Shown: positions 50,589 to 61,479 of the stretch, one piece after another
Layout: every line of letters begins with the position of its first letter
How positions within the stretch are numbered: position 1 is the stretch's first letter
NCBI RefSeq assembly: GCF_030867145.1
Contig: NC_134420.1
Location: 6,995,823-7,059,822 of the forward strand
Direction: 5' to 3'
Origin: Opisthocomus hoazin
Lineage: Eukaryota; Chordata; Aves; Opisthocomiformes; Opisthocomidae
DNA: 64,000 nt
Notes under the pieces: model-generated
Told to the model about the DNA's origin: nothing
What the model saw: the letters and a program-made list of their open reading frames with translations, nothing else
The model's database searches: none
Made by a program: the position numbers and the translations under genes

Positions 50589-52909
50589 AACGCTATATTA
50601 CAACATTCTCTTTAGTATTATAAGCCTCAATATTTCTCTCCTTTCACCTCACTGAAAGCTCTGGTACTGTGGAAGTCATGCTCAAACGGACACATAAATT
50701 TTGCACACGCTTAAATATTTTTCAGAGGACATTTAGTGTCTTGGTCTGTGCCATCAACTGATTCACAGTCAGAGGGAACAGAACTGTGTCTCAGAGTGGT
50801 GCCTTGCAGACAGTCTTGCTTTGGGAGGGTGAAAGTGACTGACGGAGGTTAAAATCTCAGGAGAATCAAAAACAGGAGCATATTTGCTTTGCTGTGTCTG
50901 TGTCATTACACAGCCAAGTGGCTTTACTGGGGCAGACAGCGAAGGTGGGCTAGACAGCAAACATTGGGCTTACAGTGAATTGGTTTAGTGCTGCCATGCT
51001 TCGGTCTTTGCGGTGGGGTAAGCAGCCCTCAGCAGGGGCAGGACAGAAAGGTGGGAGTAGAGGCTTTTGAAAGTGATGCAGCTGGCTTTGCTGTGTGGAA
51101 GAGCACATTTATATATTAAACTATTTGATTTTCTCAGTGCAGGGTGAATTAAGTTTTGCACGTACCAATAATCATCCATTTCTAAAATTGCTGGTTTAGC
51201 TTTTAATGCAATTAAAAAGGACAGCACAAGTAATACAATCATGGGGAGATGAGGAGCGAATAAACCCAGCCGTTTTCTCTCTCTTTTTTTTTTTTTTCCC
51301 AAATGTGAACCATGTTGCTAAGTGTATGCTCTAGTCATCTTTAACAGGTTTTACCTCTAAATATTTTATAAATTATATTGCAGATTGCCTTCCTCCTGCA
51401 TGGCACTTAGATTCTAAATTATCTTATGATAAATCGCTTGTTGTATATCTAGGCTTGAAGATTACTAATTCCAGTCAGAACTAAATTCCAACATCGTCTG
51501 TTGAGATAATCATAATTTCTGAAGGCAGAATTGACAGCTTGAGGTATATGTGCCTTAAACAACAAAAAGACATATTATACGAATGTGGGAGTAGGATTGT
51601 AGTGTTTCACTAGTGCTATCTACTCGGATCATGGCTCGTTTTCAAACAATGAGCTAAACCCTCCTATACACAGAGAAAAACAGTATACAGTGAGTGAAGG
51701 TTTAATGCGTATTTCAGTGAGCACACAACTACATTCACGATGACCTTTATTTTTCCCCAGTAAATACTTTTTTCCAGCGTGTGTAGACTTTCCATAAATT
51801 TTTCATGCAGGAGGACTGTAATATTTCTCCATTCATCAGAGATTGCCTTTCAAGCCAGTGACAGACATGCAAGAAACCTATTTTTTCTGATCCTGAACCC
51901 TTATCTTCACATATCTGCACCTAAATAATGGGTAATACAATTTCAGTTTACATGTTCATTTAAAATATTAAGAGTGATTTCAATGTGATTCATTGCTTTT
52001 GTTCACCTTCAACAAATTTGAACTAATTTCGTTTAATTGAGTTTACTCTTCGTACACTTGAGAAGTTTTTCTTGTATCACCAAATAAATCATGGTGATTT
52101 CTGGTCTCAGCTTTATACACGTTTTGTGTACTTTTATTATGTGTTCATTATCATAGCAGTATTTAGAGGCATTTTGAGCTGCATATGACCGTATAAATAC
52201 ATACTGAAGTCTGCACAATGAGCGTTGAAGCCATTAGTGTCTCTTTTGTAGATAAGTACTTACGGATTCTTAAATCCAGGGATTATTTGACTGCCTCACA
52301 TATTGAGCCATTAAATCCTCATGTGAAATGTAGTATGAAATTTTGGGTGATTGTGGATTAGCTTATCACAGTGTTTAGCAGCAAATTCATTTGTTGTCTT
52401 TGAAAGTAGAAGAGAACTAGTAAGCTAAGCAGACAGGGAGACTGGTTGATCCTCAGCTCTGGAAGCACACAAGAAAATGAAGAAAGAATAAACCCCTCCG
52501 GACACTTAATTTCTGTCATGCCTTAAAGTTCTTCTGAGAGGTTGCTCCACAGCTTCCTTCTGAAAGAGTTAAAGCCTCTAGCAGAGTTTTGTTGCTGAGA
52601 TAAAGCCTGCGAGGCTGTGAACCCTGATGGAACAGTTGTAAAAACTAGGCCATCAGCAGGAATGACTTTGCTTGTATCAAACCCTTAAAAGCATCATGTG
52701 AGCACATCTGCAGGGGTGGGTTCCCTCGGTTTCTCCAGTCTTTTGTATTTCTCCAAATTGTATTGACTAATGTATTTTTTGTAGTTTTGAGTACCGGAGG
52801 CTGGAGAAGAACTTAACCGAGTCAACTGTTGAAGGCAACTTAGCTTAATATGCAGCGTAAAGGGAAACTAGAAGATGTGATCTCTGTGTTGAGTTGAAAC
52901 TAAGGAGTT

Positions 52910-53322
52910 CATGGCCTTAACTCAGAGTTGGGGCTGTTCAGCCTAGAGAAGAGAAGGCTCCGGGATGACCTTAGAGCAGCCTGCCAGTATCTGAGGGGGC
53001 TGACAGGAAGGCTGGAGAGGGACTGTTCACAACGGTGTGTAGTGATAGGAAAAGGGGGAACGGCTGTAAACTAAAAGAGGGCAGATTTAGATTAGATATT
53101 AGGAAGAAATTCTTCACCATGAGGGTGGTGAAACACTGGCCCAGGTTGCCCAGAGAAGCTGTGGCTGCCCCCTCCCTGTCAGTGTTCAAGGTCAGGTTGG
53201 ATGGAGCTCTGAGCAACCTGGTCTGGTGGAAGATGTCCCTGCTTATGGTAGGGAGGTTGCAACTAGAAGATCTTCAAAGTCCCTTCCAACCCGTACCATC
53301 CTATGATTCTGTGATTCTGAAA
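52910..53322 (+). mobile_element. CR1 LINE 3' end, about 410 bases
   Basis: Begins CTCAGAGTTGGGGCTGTTCA and GCCTAGAGAAGAGAAGGCTCC, passes through GTGATAGGAAAAGGGGGAAC, AGATATTAGGAAGAAATTCT, TCACCATGAGGGTGGTGAAACAC and CAGGTTGCCCAGAGAAGCTG, and ends GTCCCTTCCAACCCGTACC with ATGATTCTGTGATTCTG. This is the C-terminal end of ORF2, partly open as a frame at 53035-53355, plus the 3' untranslated part and octamer tail. The subfamily differs from the copy at 42 kb. 5'-truncated. Confidence 0.92.
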
Positions 53323-53889
53323 GTTGATAGGGAAATTACTATGAACATAAATTGAAAATTGCTGATACTTTTCATATTGTATTTCATATACTGCTGTGTT
53401 AACTCTTCAGTTATTACTGGAATTCCTTTCATATGCCATTACTATTTTTTTTTGTGGACTGTACACTGCTAATCAGTTCAGAAAAGCCAGAACATAAATG
53501 GCTTCTGCAACCTTAATTGCAGGTATCATATAGCACATCCTGTTGCATTTAATCAGCTCTCTTGCTGTTGGCCACAAAAGAACCTGCAAGCTCAGAGGAG
53601 CGTGATGCAAGTGCTCCTGAAGGATGCTGAAGTCGGAGCTGCTGCCAGCACACCTAAGCAGACAAGCCTCGAGCCTTTCAGCAGAACTGCAGCATCTCCT
53701 GAGTGTGGCTTCATAGCACAGGGCTGAAAGGGTCCTCTTCAGGTCACTGGGCCATTCCTCATCCACAAGTTTGCATTACTATATTATTTGACAGATTTGT
53801 TTTTTTTAGCGTTTTCTAAACAAGAAAAAAGGGAGTTTTTAAGAAAGACGATTATGCACTCTACTTTAGGGCTAGCCAACCTTATCTGT

Positions 53890-54290
53890 TAAGAGGTTTT
53901 TCCCAGTGTGTAGCTCGGTTTTCTTGTGACTTGAGCTCATTCCTGTTTTCCCTGACTGCTCTGGGCAGGGAGAACAATTGGCTTATATATACAGAACTGC
54001 CTATGTATTTGAAGACCATTACCATGTCTTTCTTCATTCTTCTCTTAACGAACAACCGCAGTTTGTCCAATGCCTTTTCATTGGATATGCATGCTAACTC
54101 TAATTCCATCCCATATGCTCCTTTGTAGACTAAATGATCCATTTTTCCTTTCTAAAATGAAATGCTAAGTATTTCAGTGTATTTATCATGCCATACTTTT
54201 AAAATAAAAAACGCTATTTTTTAACCTTTGTTCTGAATAGGGCCTAGCTGCTTTTGAATCTGTGCTATGACAATTTTGCATAGCCTCTGA
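53890..54290 (-). mobile_element. Old CR1/L3-type LINE remnant, antisense
   Basis: Pieces in the order of an antisense CR1/L3 ORF2: TATGTATTTGAAGACCATTA, CCATGTCTTTCTTCATTCTT, CTCTTAACGAACAACCGCAG, TTTGTCCAATGCCTTTTCAT, and further on GAATAGGGCCTAGCTGCTTT. Strongly diverged, all frames broken, edges approximate. It lies about 570 bases downstream of the sense CR1 at 52.9 kb but is a separate, older insertion. Confidence 0.6.
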
Positions 54291-57200
54291 AATCAGAATT
54301 CCATATAAAGTGTAATCAAAAGTCTTACTAAATCAAGGCAGAGGATATGCAATATGCTTCTCTCCATCCATGAGGCCTGTTACTCTCTTTTAGAAAGAAG
54401 TAGGTGTGGTATGATCAGATTTGTGCCTGGGAAGTGCGCGCACTGGTGTCCACTTGTCTTTCTGTGTTCCTTCTAGTCGGCAGTACGCAGCCGGCCATCT
54501 ACAGATCCCCGCCACCTGAAGAGGTTGTGAAAAATAATTAATGGAAGCAAACCTTCTCTCAGAGAATTATGTTCTCTTTGTGACCAGTGTTTGTATTCAC
54601 AGCGTTCCTGATATTTCCAGGGTATTTTAACCAGAATTTCTTCTTCAGTATGTTTCATATGACTGCACTCACACTCATACCCTTTTTTCTTTAGTTTCCC
54701 CTCCCTGCTTTCTTCCTGTGTGCCAGCAGCACACATCTTGTCCCAGCACATTTGTGGATAAAGCTGGACAGAAGGGCTACAGCGTGCCTGAATTAGTAGT
54801 ATGCAAGTTTAAAAATGTGGAGGGTGGAGTGGATGAAGCACATGGCTTTGGAACAAATTACCGAACATATACTAAAATTTTTTTTTGAGTTATACTTTGA
54901 CCAAATGTGGGTGTATTTTTCTGCAGATTTAAAAAGCAAGGCTTTTGCAAATTCTTATATCCCATTCTAAAACATGTGGGCAAGATAGCTATTCAGTGAA
55001 AATGTCAGAATTCTTTTTAGCATTAGCAAATATATTTTTTCGCAATGTTTTTGCAACAGCTAAAGCACTTTTTTTAATTGAAACTGGCAAAAAGGAAAAA
55101 AGCCTGGGGCACATGCCTGCTGTCAAAATGGATGGAGTTAGTAAAAAATTTTAAGAAACTTCAAAACGGAGACTCTTGGCAGTTAAACTATAGGAGTTTT
55201 TAGTCATAGACTCATTTGTATTGGTATATTTTGTCATTCGTCTCTAGTGTTGGAATATTTTGGAAAAATATATACACCATTGCTGCTATTTACTGCAAGC
55301 GGTGAGAGGAACGACTACACAACCATGCAAGGAGGATGACTTCTGCACTATTCAGTAGCACCCAGAGTTGTCTGTGCTTTCTGCAAGACAGGGCAGAGAT
55401 GCAAGTGCTGCGGGATGATCTAGCACCATCTTGGGAAACATTCTGTGACCTTCAAGCTCCACTTGCTGTTACAGTAAAGCTTAGGTTTCTTCGAGGGACC
55501 TGTAAGGTCCTACGTAGCAAAGAGTATCCATCTTATCTTCAGTATACGAGTGATAGATTTAAAACCAGCTTACATTTTCTTGCCTGCTGCTGATGTTGGT
55601 GGGCATCTTTCGATTTATGTAACTGGGTTCTGACCCTAAAGTCTTGACTAAGAAAAGCGCTTGCACCATAACTACACACATGGTTGTGCAGTAAAAGTAT
55701 ATGACTATTTAGTTCCTGCAGTTTCAAAATGTATATAACTGAGTAGTGATGTGCTTAAATTGAATCACGTGGCTGAGCTATTTGCAGGGTCATCTTCTGC
55801 GACCAGCGTTCCTGCTGTGGTGGCTGGGTCCCTGGACACGTGAGGAGAGGGAGAATAGGTACAGCACCTTCTCCCTGGTAATTAGTTATTAGGTCAGTGC
55901 ACCCTCCAGAGAACACATAGACCCTTTCATTTGCCTACACAGTATAAATCACGCATCAGCGCTAAGTTGCTAGAGGAGTTCCATATCTTTTTACTCTTAC
56001 CAGACAGATGACCAGAAAAAATACAAGTTATTAAAAAAAAAAATTAGCAAAGTGGCAGGATAATTACTATACAAGAGTGAAAAAGTGTGAACCCTCTTTG
56101 TTGCATTAGTATAGCATTCAAATAACAGATTTTATTTTCAATATCTTTAAAAATAACTTGTTATGTTCTTCTTCATGCTCGTTAGGTTAACCTTTTGTTA
56201 AGAATACCTACATGTGTTACTGTCTCTTAGAAATATCTGTTTAAACAGTGTGTTTATTTGGAACTTGATTCAACTTGTAATTAGATTTAACTGTATCTTA
56301 GTAATTCTGTTGCCATACTGTGACCACAGGGGTGAAATTAGAAGCAGTAAATATATATGCTTTTTTTTTAAAACTGCAACAAATGCCTATTATACTGTAG
56401 ATATTTATGCAGTTATATTGACAGGCACCTATACTGCAGTACACATGCTAGAAAACAAGGAGTGTGCATGTTCTTTTATTACCCCTTGCAAAAATTAAAA
56501 TTCCCATGATTTTTTTTCTTATTATAAGAAATAATGTCTCCTTTCTCCCATTCATTGACAGCAGAATAGAGTCAGTGGAAAGAGAAGCTGAAATGGTAAT
56601 AACTGGTCTATAACTAAGGCAATAGCTATACATTAATATTAGAATCTTTTCTGGAATTAGAATCAGAATAAAAAAGAATCAAGATGAAGAAATAAAAGGG
56701 TGAGGCTTTGAAGATTTGATGGGAAAAAGTGACTAATTACACAATTGTATGGTACAGGTTCTATCAAACCTATGAACTGAACTTTGGAATTGATTATATT
56801 CTCTTTCACCTTGTATTTATACTCTTTGTTACACTTTTTCAGTAAGACATTGCTATACTGGCTTGGAGATTTTTGAGTTGTGTGGATGTGTTCTTTTCGT
56901 GGTGTTTGTTTGGTTTTTTAAACCTGCCTGAATTTTTTTGATGAGGAGTTCCACTGGGAAGGAATGGCTCCCTTGGAGAGGGAAGACAGACACATAAACC
57001 TCTCCAAACTATTTCCTCAGTACTGTTTGTCTTTCTTTTACTGTTTTATTTATTAAAAAAAAAACAAAACCTACCTCAATCTAAACATAATTTTAGTGCT
57101 ATTAGGTGTTTTCTTCTGACTATCTCATCTTGGTTTGTTGACTTTGATACTGCTCTTTAGGTTGTATGTTTATTTTGGACCATTCCATGCCTCTTCAATG

Positions 57201-60200
57201 AGAGACCTACATACACAAAAGGGAGAATGCTTTTTTTCACATTGATTACACCTATTATGATATAGTACTATTTTATATCAAAATTCATCTTTCCTTCAGT
57301 CAGTGTTTACATGTATTTTATTCTTTGCAACCATTCAGGTTGTGTTTATACTTGCATTTAAAGATAGATTATTTTACACTGCAGTGCTCTGTCCTCTGTG
57401 TCTTGCATATTCTGTAACCTGCCTGGCCACACGGAACACTACCGTGCTCTACTTTCAGAGAGCCTGTTACAGGACTCCGCTTTCTCCAGAAGGGCCATCC
57501 ATTCTGCACAGTGCACAAAAGTCTGTCTGAGCACTGTACAGTGCTTTTAACTTCTGCTGTATTGTCCAGCCATGAAAAACTGTCAGTTACTGTCTGCTTT
57601 GATCTGTCTCTTCATCTTAATATTTTTGACAATTTTGGGAATGTTGACAGAGCTTTTCTTTTTATTTAGCACCAATAAAAATGTTAAATTTGATTCTTTT
57701 TTTATTCATTTATTTTCAAAGTTTTTAATATTTATATTTTTCCACCATCTCTTTTGTTGCACCAATCCATCTGCCAAGTACGTACTAATCCTCTTCAACA
57801 AATATTTGGGTTTTTCTCTGAGAGTACTAGCTTTATGGTTATTCTCCAGTACACTCAGGTATAATCCATAGCAAAATATTATCCCCAAACAAATCTTTTC
57901 TGGCATGAATTCAGTTTTTTAACTAATTTCATTGCACCACTTTTTCCTATGGAAATGCTGTAAGCCTCCGTCAAGTCGTTGTCCTGCGTACCTTCTGCCT
58001 AACTGCAGTTCTCAACGGACGTTTTGCAGGCATCAGTTTTTCAACTGAACGTAATCAACCTCCTTGCAGGTTCCCTTTGGATTGGAATTATAGGACTGAG
58101 AGCTTGGCATTTGTTATAAACTGCAGCTAGATTTGTCTCGGTGAATGAAATCTGGGGGTGAGGGGGAGTTTTTCCAGCTCTGAGTGAAAATATATAGAGC
58201 AATATTGCTTATGACTGAAAATACAATGACCAAAATAATCAACTTTTTTTTTGGTAAGTGCCTAATTACTGTTCAGGGCAAGACCTGAAGCAGCACTGTG
58301 CACCTGATGTACATGTAGTTAATCAGCCATTCCTAATGTTGGATCAATTTCTGGAATCAAAATACAAATTGAAGTAATCTGCAGGTTGATTTTTTTTTGT
58401 TGTTGTCCAAGTCTCTTACAGAACTAAATTCCAGATAGATTGGCACCCAAGTCTGAGGAATATTGGGTTATTAATACTCTACTGACTGAGCAGCTCTTTT
58501 TAGCTCTTGATTTGCTCTGCACAAAGTGTTATGTTTTTTACCAAAGGCAGATCTCATGCAGGTTTTATATATTGTTTTGTAAAGATATATGCAGAAAGCT
58601 GAGCAAACCCAGAACTTTGTAATTGTATTCCTATTGACTTTTTAGAGAAGTAAACAAAATAACAAGGCTTGGGTAAGATACTATGCCTTTTGTCTTACCT
58701 GAACACCTTTATTGTTGCATCAGTTATAATCTGAATTAGGTTATAGGACCCTGTTTCTAACTTGTTGACTTCTAATCTGACCAACTGTGGCAGAATACAG
58801 AAGGTGAATAAAGACATTTCACAGTCCATGATGCTCGTAAAGGAGCTGGTTGCTATCAGACCTTTCATCTTCTAAGGTGAAAAGGGAATGGAGGCACTTG
58901 GATATGTGAGCAAGAGAAAGCACCTACATTTTGAATTTTATGCCTTCATGGGCTGTTCGCTTCAGTTGTTTGCTCTTTTGTTTGGCTAGCAAATAAATAT
59001 CATAACCTGGTTCAAAACCCTTGAGACATATTCATTTTGTGTTTGATGCATTTAAGCTCTATCTTGTTCTATTAAAAGGCAATAATGCACTTTCTTTTCC
59101 CTAACATCATTATGTTGTTGCTAAATAAACTCAGTTGTACCAGTGTGGGTCTCCTAAGGCTGCTGTGAGAAGGCATTTTCTGAAGAACTCCAAGAATGAG
59201 GCCTGGGACATAGGCTACTTTGATGAGGACAAACAGCCTTCCGGAGAGTTACTGTGGTTTTGTGTTTGTGGGAGAAGAATAGAGTATTTTGTTGATTTCT
59301 GATGTTTTCTGGCAGATATGTTTATAACAACTTTGGAGATCTTCCAGACTAGGCAGCAGCATTCTGAAACCTTTTAATTCCCGTCTTCAATTAAGCGCAA
59401 GAATATCTTGCTTTATTTGCATGCAAGTATTATTGATTAGTTGGGCACCAACTTTATTATGTTAAAATTAAAGTTTAAATTAGATAAGACCAGATAATCA
59501 TGGAGGAGATGAACTTTGTAAAAGGTATTGCATAAAGCTTTAGAACGAAATCACTATTCAAAGCTATTTGCTTTTCTTAACTGTGCTTTTAATGGCAACT
59601 AGACCCCCTTGGCAAAAAAAAACACTCTGCTTGTCTGAACTGTTCCTTACTTTAAAACTGTTTCTCCCATCTTTCAGGAAAGATCAAATGTATTGGCTGT
59701 TATCTGCAAATCAGCCACTTAAAAATGTTTAAAGTACATCTCAATAACATGGGTAACGTCAGAAAGATGTATCATCTGGCTTGTTATAGTGGTCATGAGG
59801 CAGTCTCAAAGTTTTGTACCAAATCAACAATATTCTGTAACGTGAAATTTGGTATGAGTGCTGCCTTACTGATGCAGTACTGAAAACAACATTGAAATCT
59901 GTGTTTAACTTGATTCTTTTTGTCTACAAAACCTGTATTCAACTTTTCCTTTCCATTTTGGTGCTCTTCAAAATCCGTAAATGAAAAGCTGTTTCATTAG
60001 AAGTTACTTCCTTGTGGAGAAGATGAGAAATTGAAGTCTTAAAACAGTTCTTAATCAGATATACAGAAAAAATAGATTTGGGGGCTGTATTAGATAATCA
60101 AGAAAATAGAGTGAAGAAGTAGATGGTGAGGATGTGAAAAAATCCTGGCTATTTTCAAAAGTTGGCTGAGTCATACGGATTCCAAAGTAGGTAATACGGT

Positions 60201-60568
60201 TGTACTTAGGTGGACATACAACCAGGTTTTGTGTGTATACACGGCAGTCGATACCACAGAGGGGCCTGAAAGACTTGAAGTAAGCTATTGGGGTTGGGAC
60301 ATGGTTGTCTGTAACAGAAGCCTTCATTTTTTCCTAATCCTGTGAGCATATGGTATAATAGGGCTGCTTAGAGATTTCGTGAGATAAATGTCTTTATTTC
60401 CCCCTCCCCCCCAACCCCAAAACAGATTTCTAATCATGTTTCAAGGCAATGACCCATAAGTATTGCCGTTTTATTGGGGGATTCTACAAATCTTGCAATT
60501 TGGGACAACTTTTCTACATTTTGTAGATATATACTTTCAAATCACAAATGAAAACATGTCTATGCTTA

Positions 60569-60589
60569 TTTTTTTTTTTTTTTTTTTTT
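60569..60589. repeat. Poly-T run of 21
   Basis: Twenty-one T followed by AGCTTCTCATCC. A long pyrimidine tract ending TTTTAG on the plus strand can look like a splice acceptor, but no open coding frame with known similarity follows. Confidence 0.9.
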
Positions 60590-60907
60590 AGCTTCTCATC
60601 CTGTGAGTTAATTATGTAATTTTGTCAAGGTAAAGCTGTTTAAACTAGTAGACCTCATTTTAATTTTGCAGCTGGTCATTACATGAATTATCCTGATCGG
60701 TGCCATGTGGGAGCAAGGCCAACCACCTGCTATATTTAGAAGGAGAGTTTTGTGCAGCTTGCAAGCAATTCTTTAATTCTGGCAGTTGAATTTCCTGCTG
60801 CTTCTACAAGGAAGTAGGTCTTTGCTTCACTGGCCTGAGCGGTGTATGATGGGCGAAACATAATTTCTCACTCTTCATGAAAGCACTGTAGTACGTCTGT
60901 GCTTGGG

Positions 60908-60925
60908 TTTATTTATTTATTTAAT
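60908..60925. repeat. (TTTA)n short repeat
   Basis: Four TTTA units. Confidence 0.75.
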
Positions 60926-61234
60926 TACTCTGCTATTGGTATAGTTATGAGAAAAACAAGGCCATGACTACTTGGAATGAGTTTGCAATCAGAGTTACAG
61001 AAACAGAGAATCCTGTTTGCAGTCCTGAGGAATGGGAGGAATGTCTGCAATGGTCTTTACATCCTGTATTTTTGTTGCATTATTGGTTTGCTTCTGCTGG
61101 CGCAAAGGGAAATGTGTAGGTGATGATGGTGTCACTGGGGAGTAAAGAGAGTTCCGTATTAATGGGGATGTCAAATGCCTAATGCAAGCATGAATGTAAA
61201 ACTTAAAAATAGTAAACGTTATTCACGAGTTTTC

Positions 61235-61330
61235 TGTTCCAGTGGAGTCCTCTAAGGATCATGTTTAACCCTAGCTTTTTTAGTATTTTAAGTAGTGACC
61301 TGGAAGTACGTGTAAAACACGACTGCACTG
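61235..61330 (+). mobile_element. Ancient LINE (CR1/L3) reverse transcriptase fragment
   Basis: CCAGTGGAGTCCTCTAAGGA, then TCATGTTTAACCCTAGCTTTTTTAG split over the usual GS-LGP-LFNIF block, then TATTTTAAGTAGTGACCTGG. This follows the nucleotide pattern of the non-LTR reverse transcriptase segment that in the 42 kb copy encodes [21 protein letters not shown] readable trace is FNPSFFSILSSDLEV. Only about 90 bases are alignable by eye, and the catalytic FADD block was not found after it. Very old, no function. Confidence 0.5.
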
Positions 61331-61479
61331 GCGTGCAGAGGTCATGCGCGCTGAATCTCTTGCTGAATTGCGTGCTGGCCAACAGTAAGCAGAAGTTGGA
61401 GACTTTTTCTGGGAAAAAAACTTTTCAGTGTCTCCAGAAAAAGATTTTTATTTTTGTGAGGGGCAGCTATTTATGAAAG

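Larger units (their letters stand above)
43360..52905. other. Intronic DNA without recognised genes
   Basis: About 9.5 kb, A/T-rich, with poly-A at 43998-44012, poly-T near 49230 and 50574-50588, and T/A-rich sequence at 47120-47160. A slightly GC-richer region at 46570-46930 has overlapping open frames on both strands (up to 133 codons), none recognised. No CR1 copy recognised here. Confidence 0.55.
54300..61230. other. Intronic DNA without recognised genes
   Basis: About 6.9 kb of A/T-rich sequence. A 99-codon plus-strand frame at 57572-57871 is Phe/Leu-rich, from T-rich DNA, and not recognised. Poly-T at 60569-60589 and (TTTA)n at 60908-60925. Nothing else supported. Confidence 0.55.

Noticed and set aside
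57572..57871. Phe/Ile/Leu-rich 99-codon frame
   Set aside because: Same reason: composition follows from T-rich sequence and no membrane-protein family was recognised.
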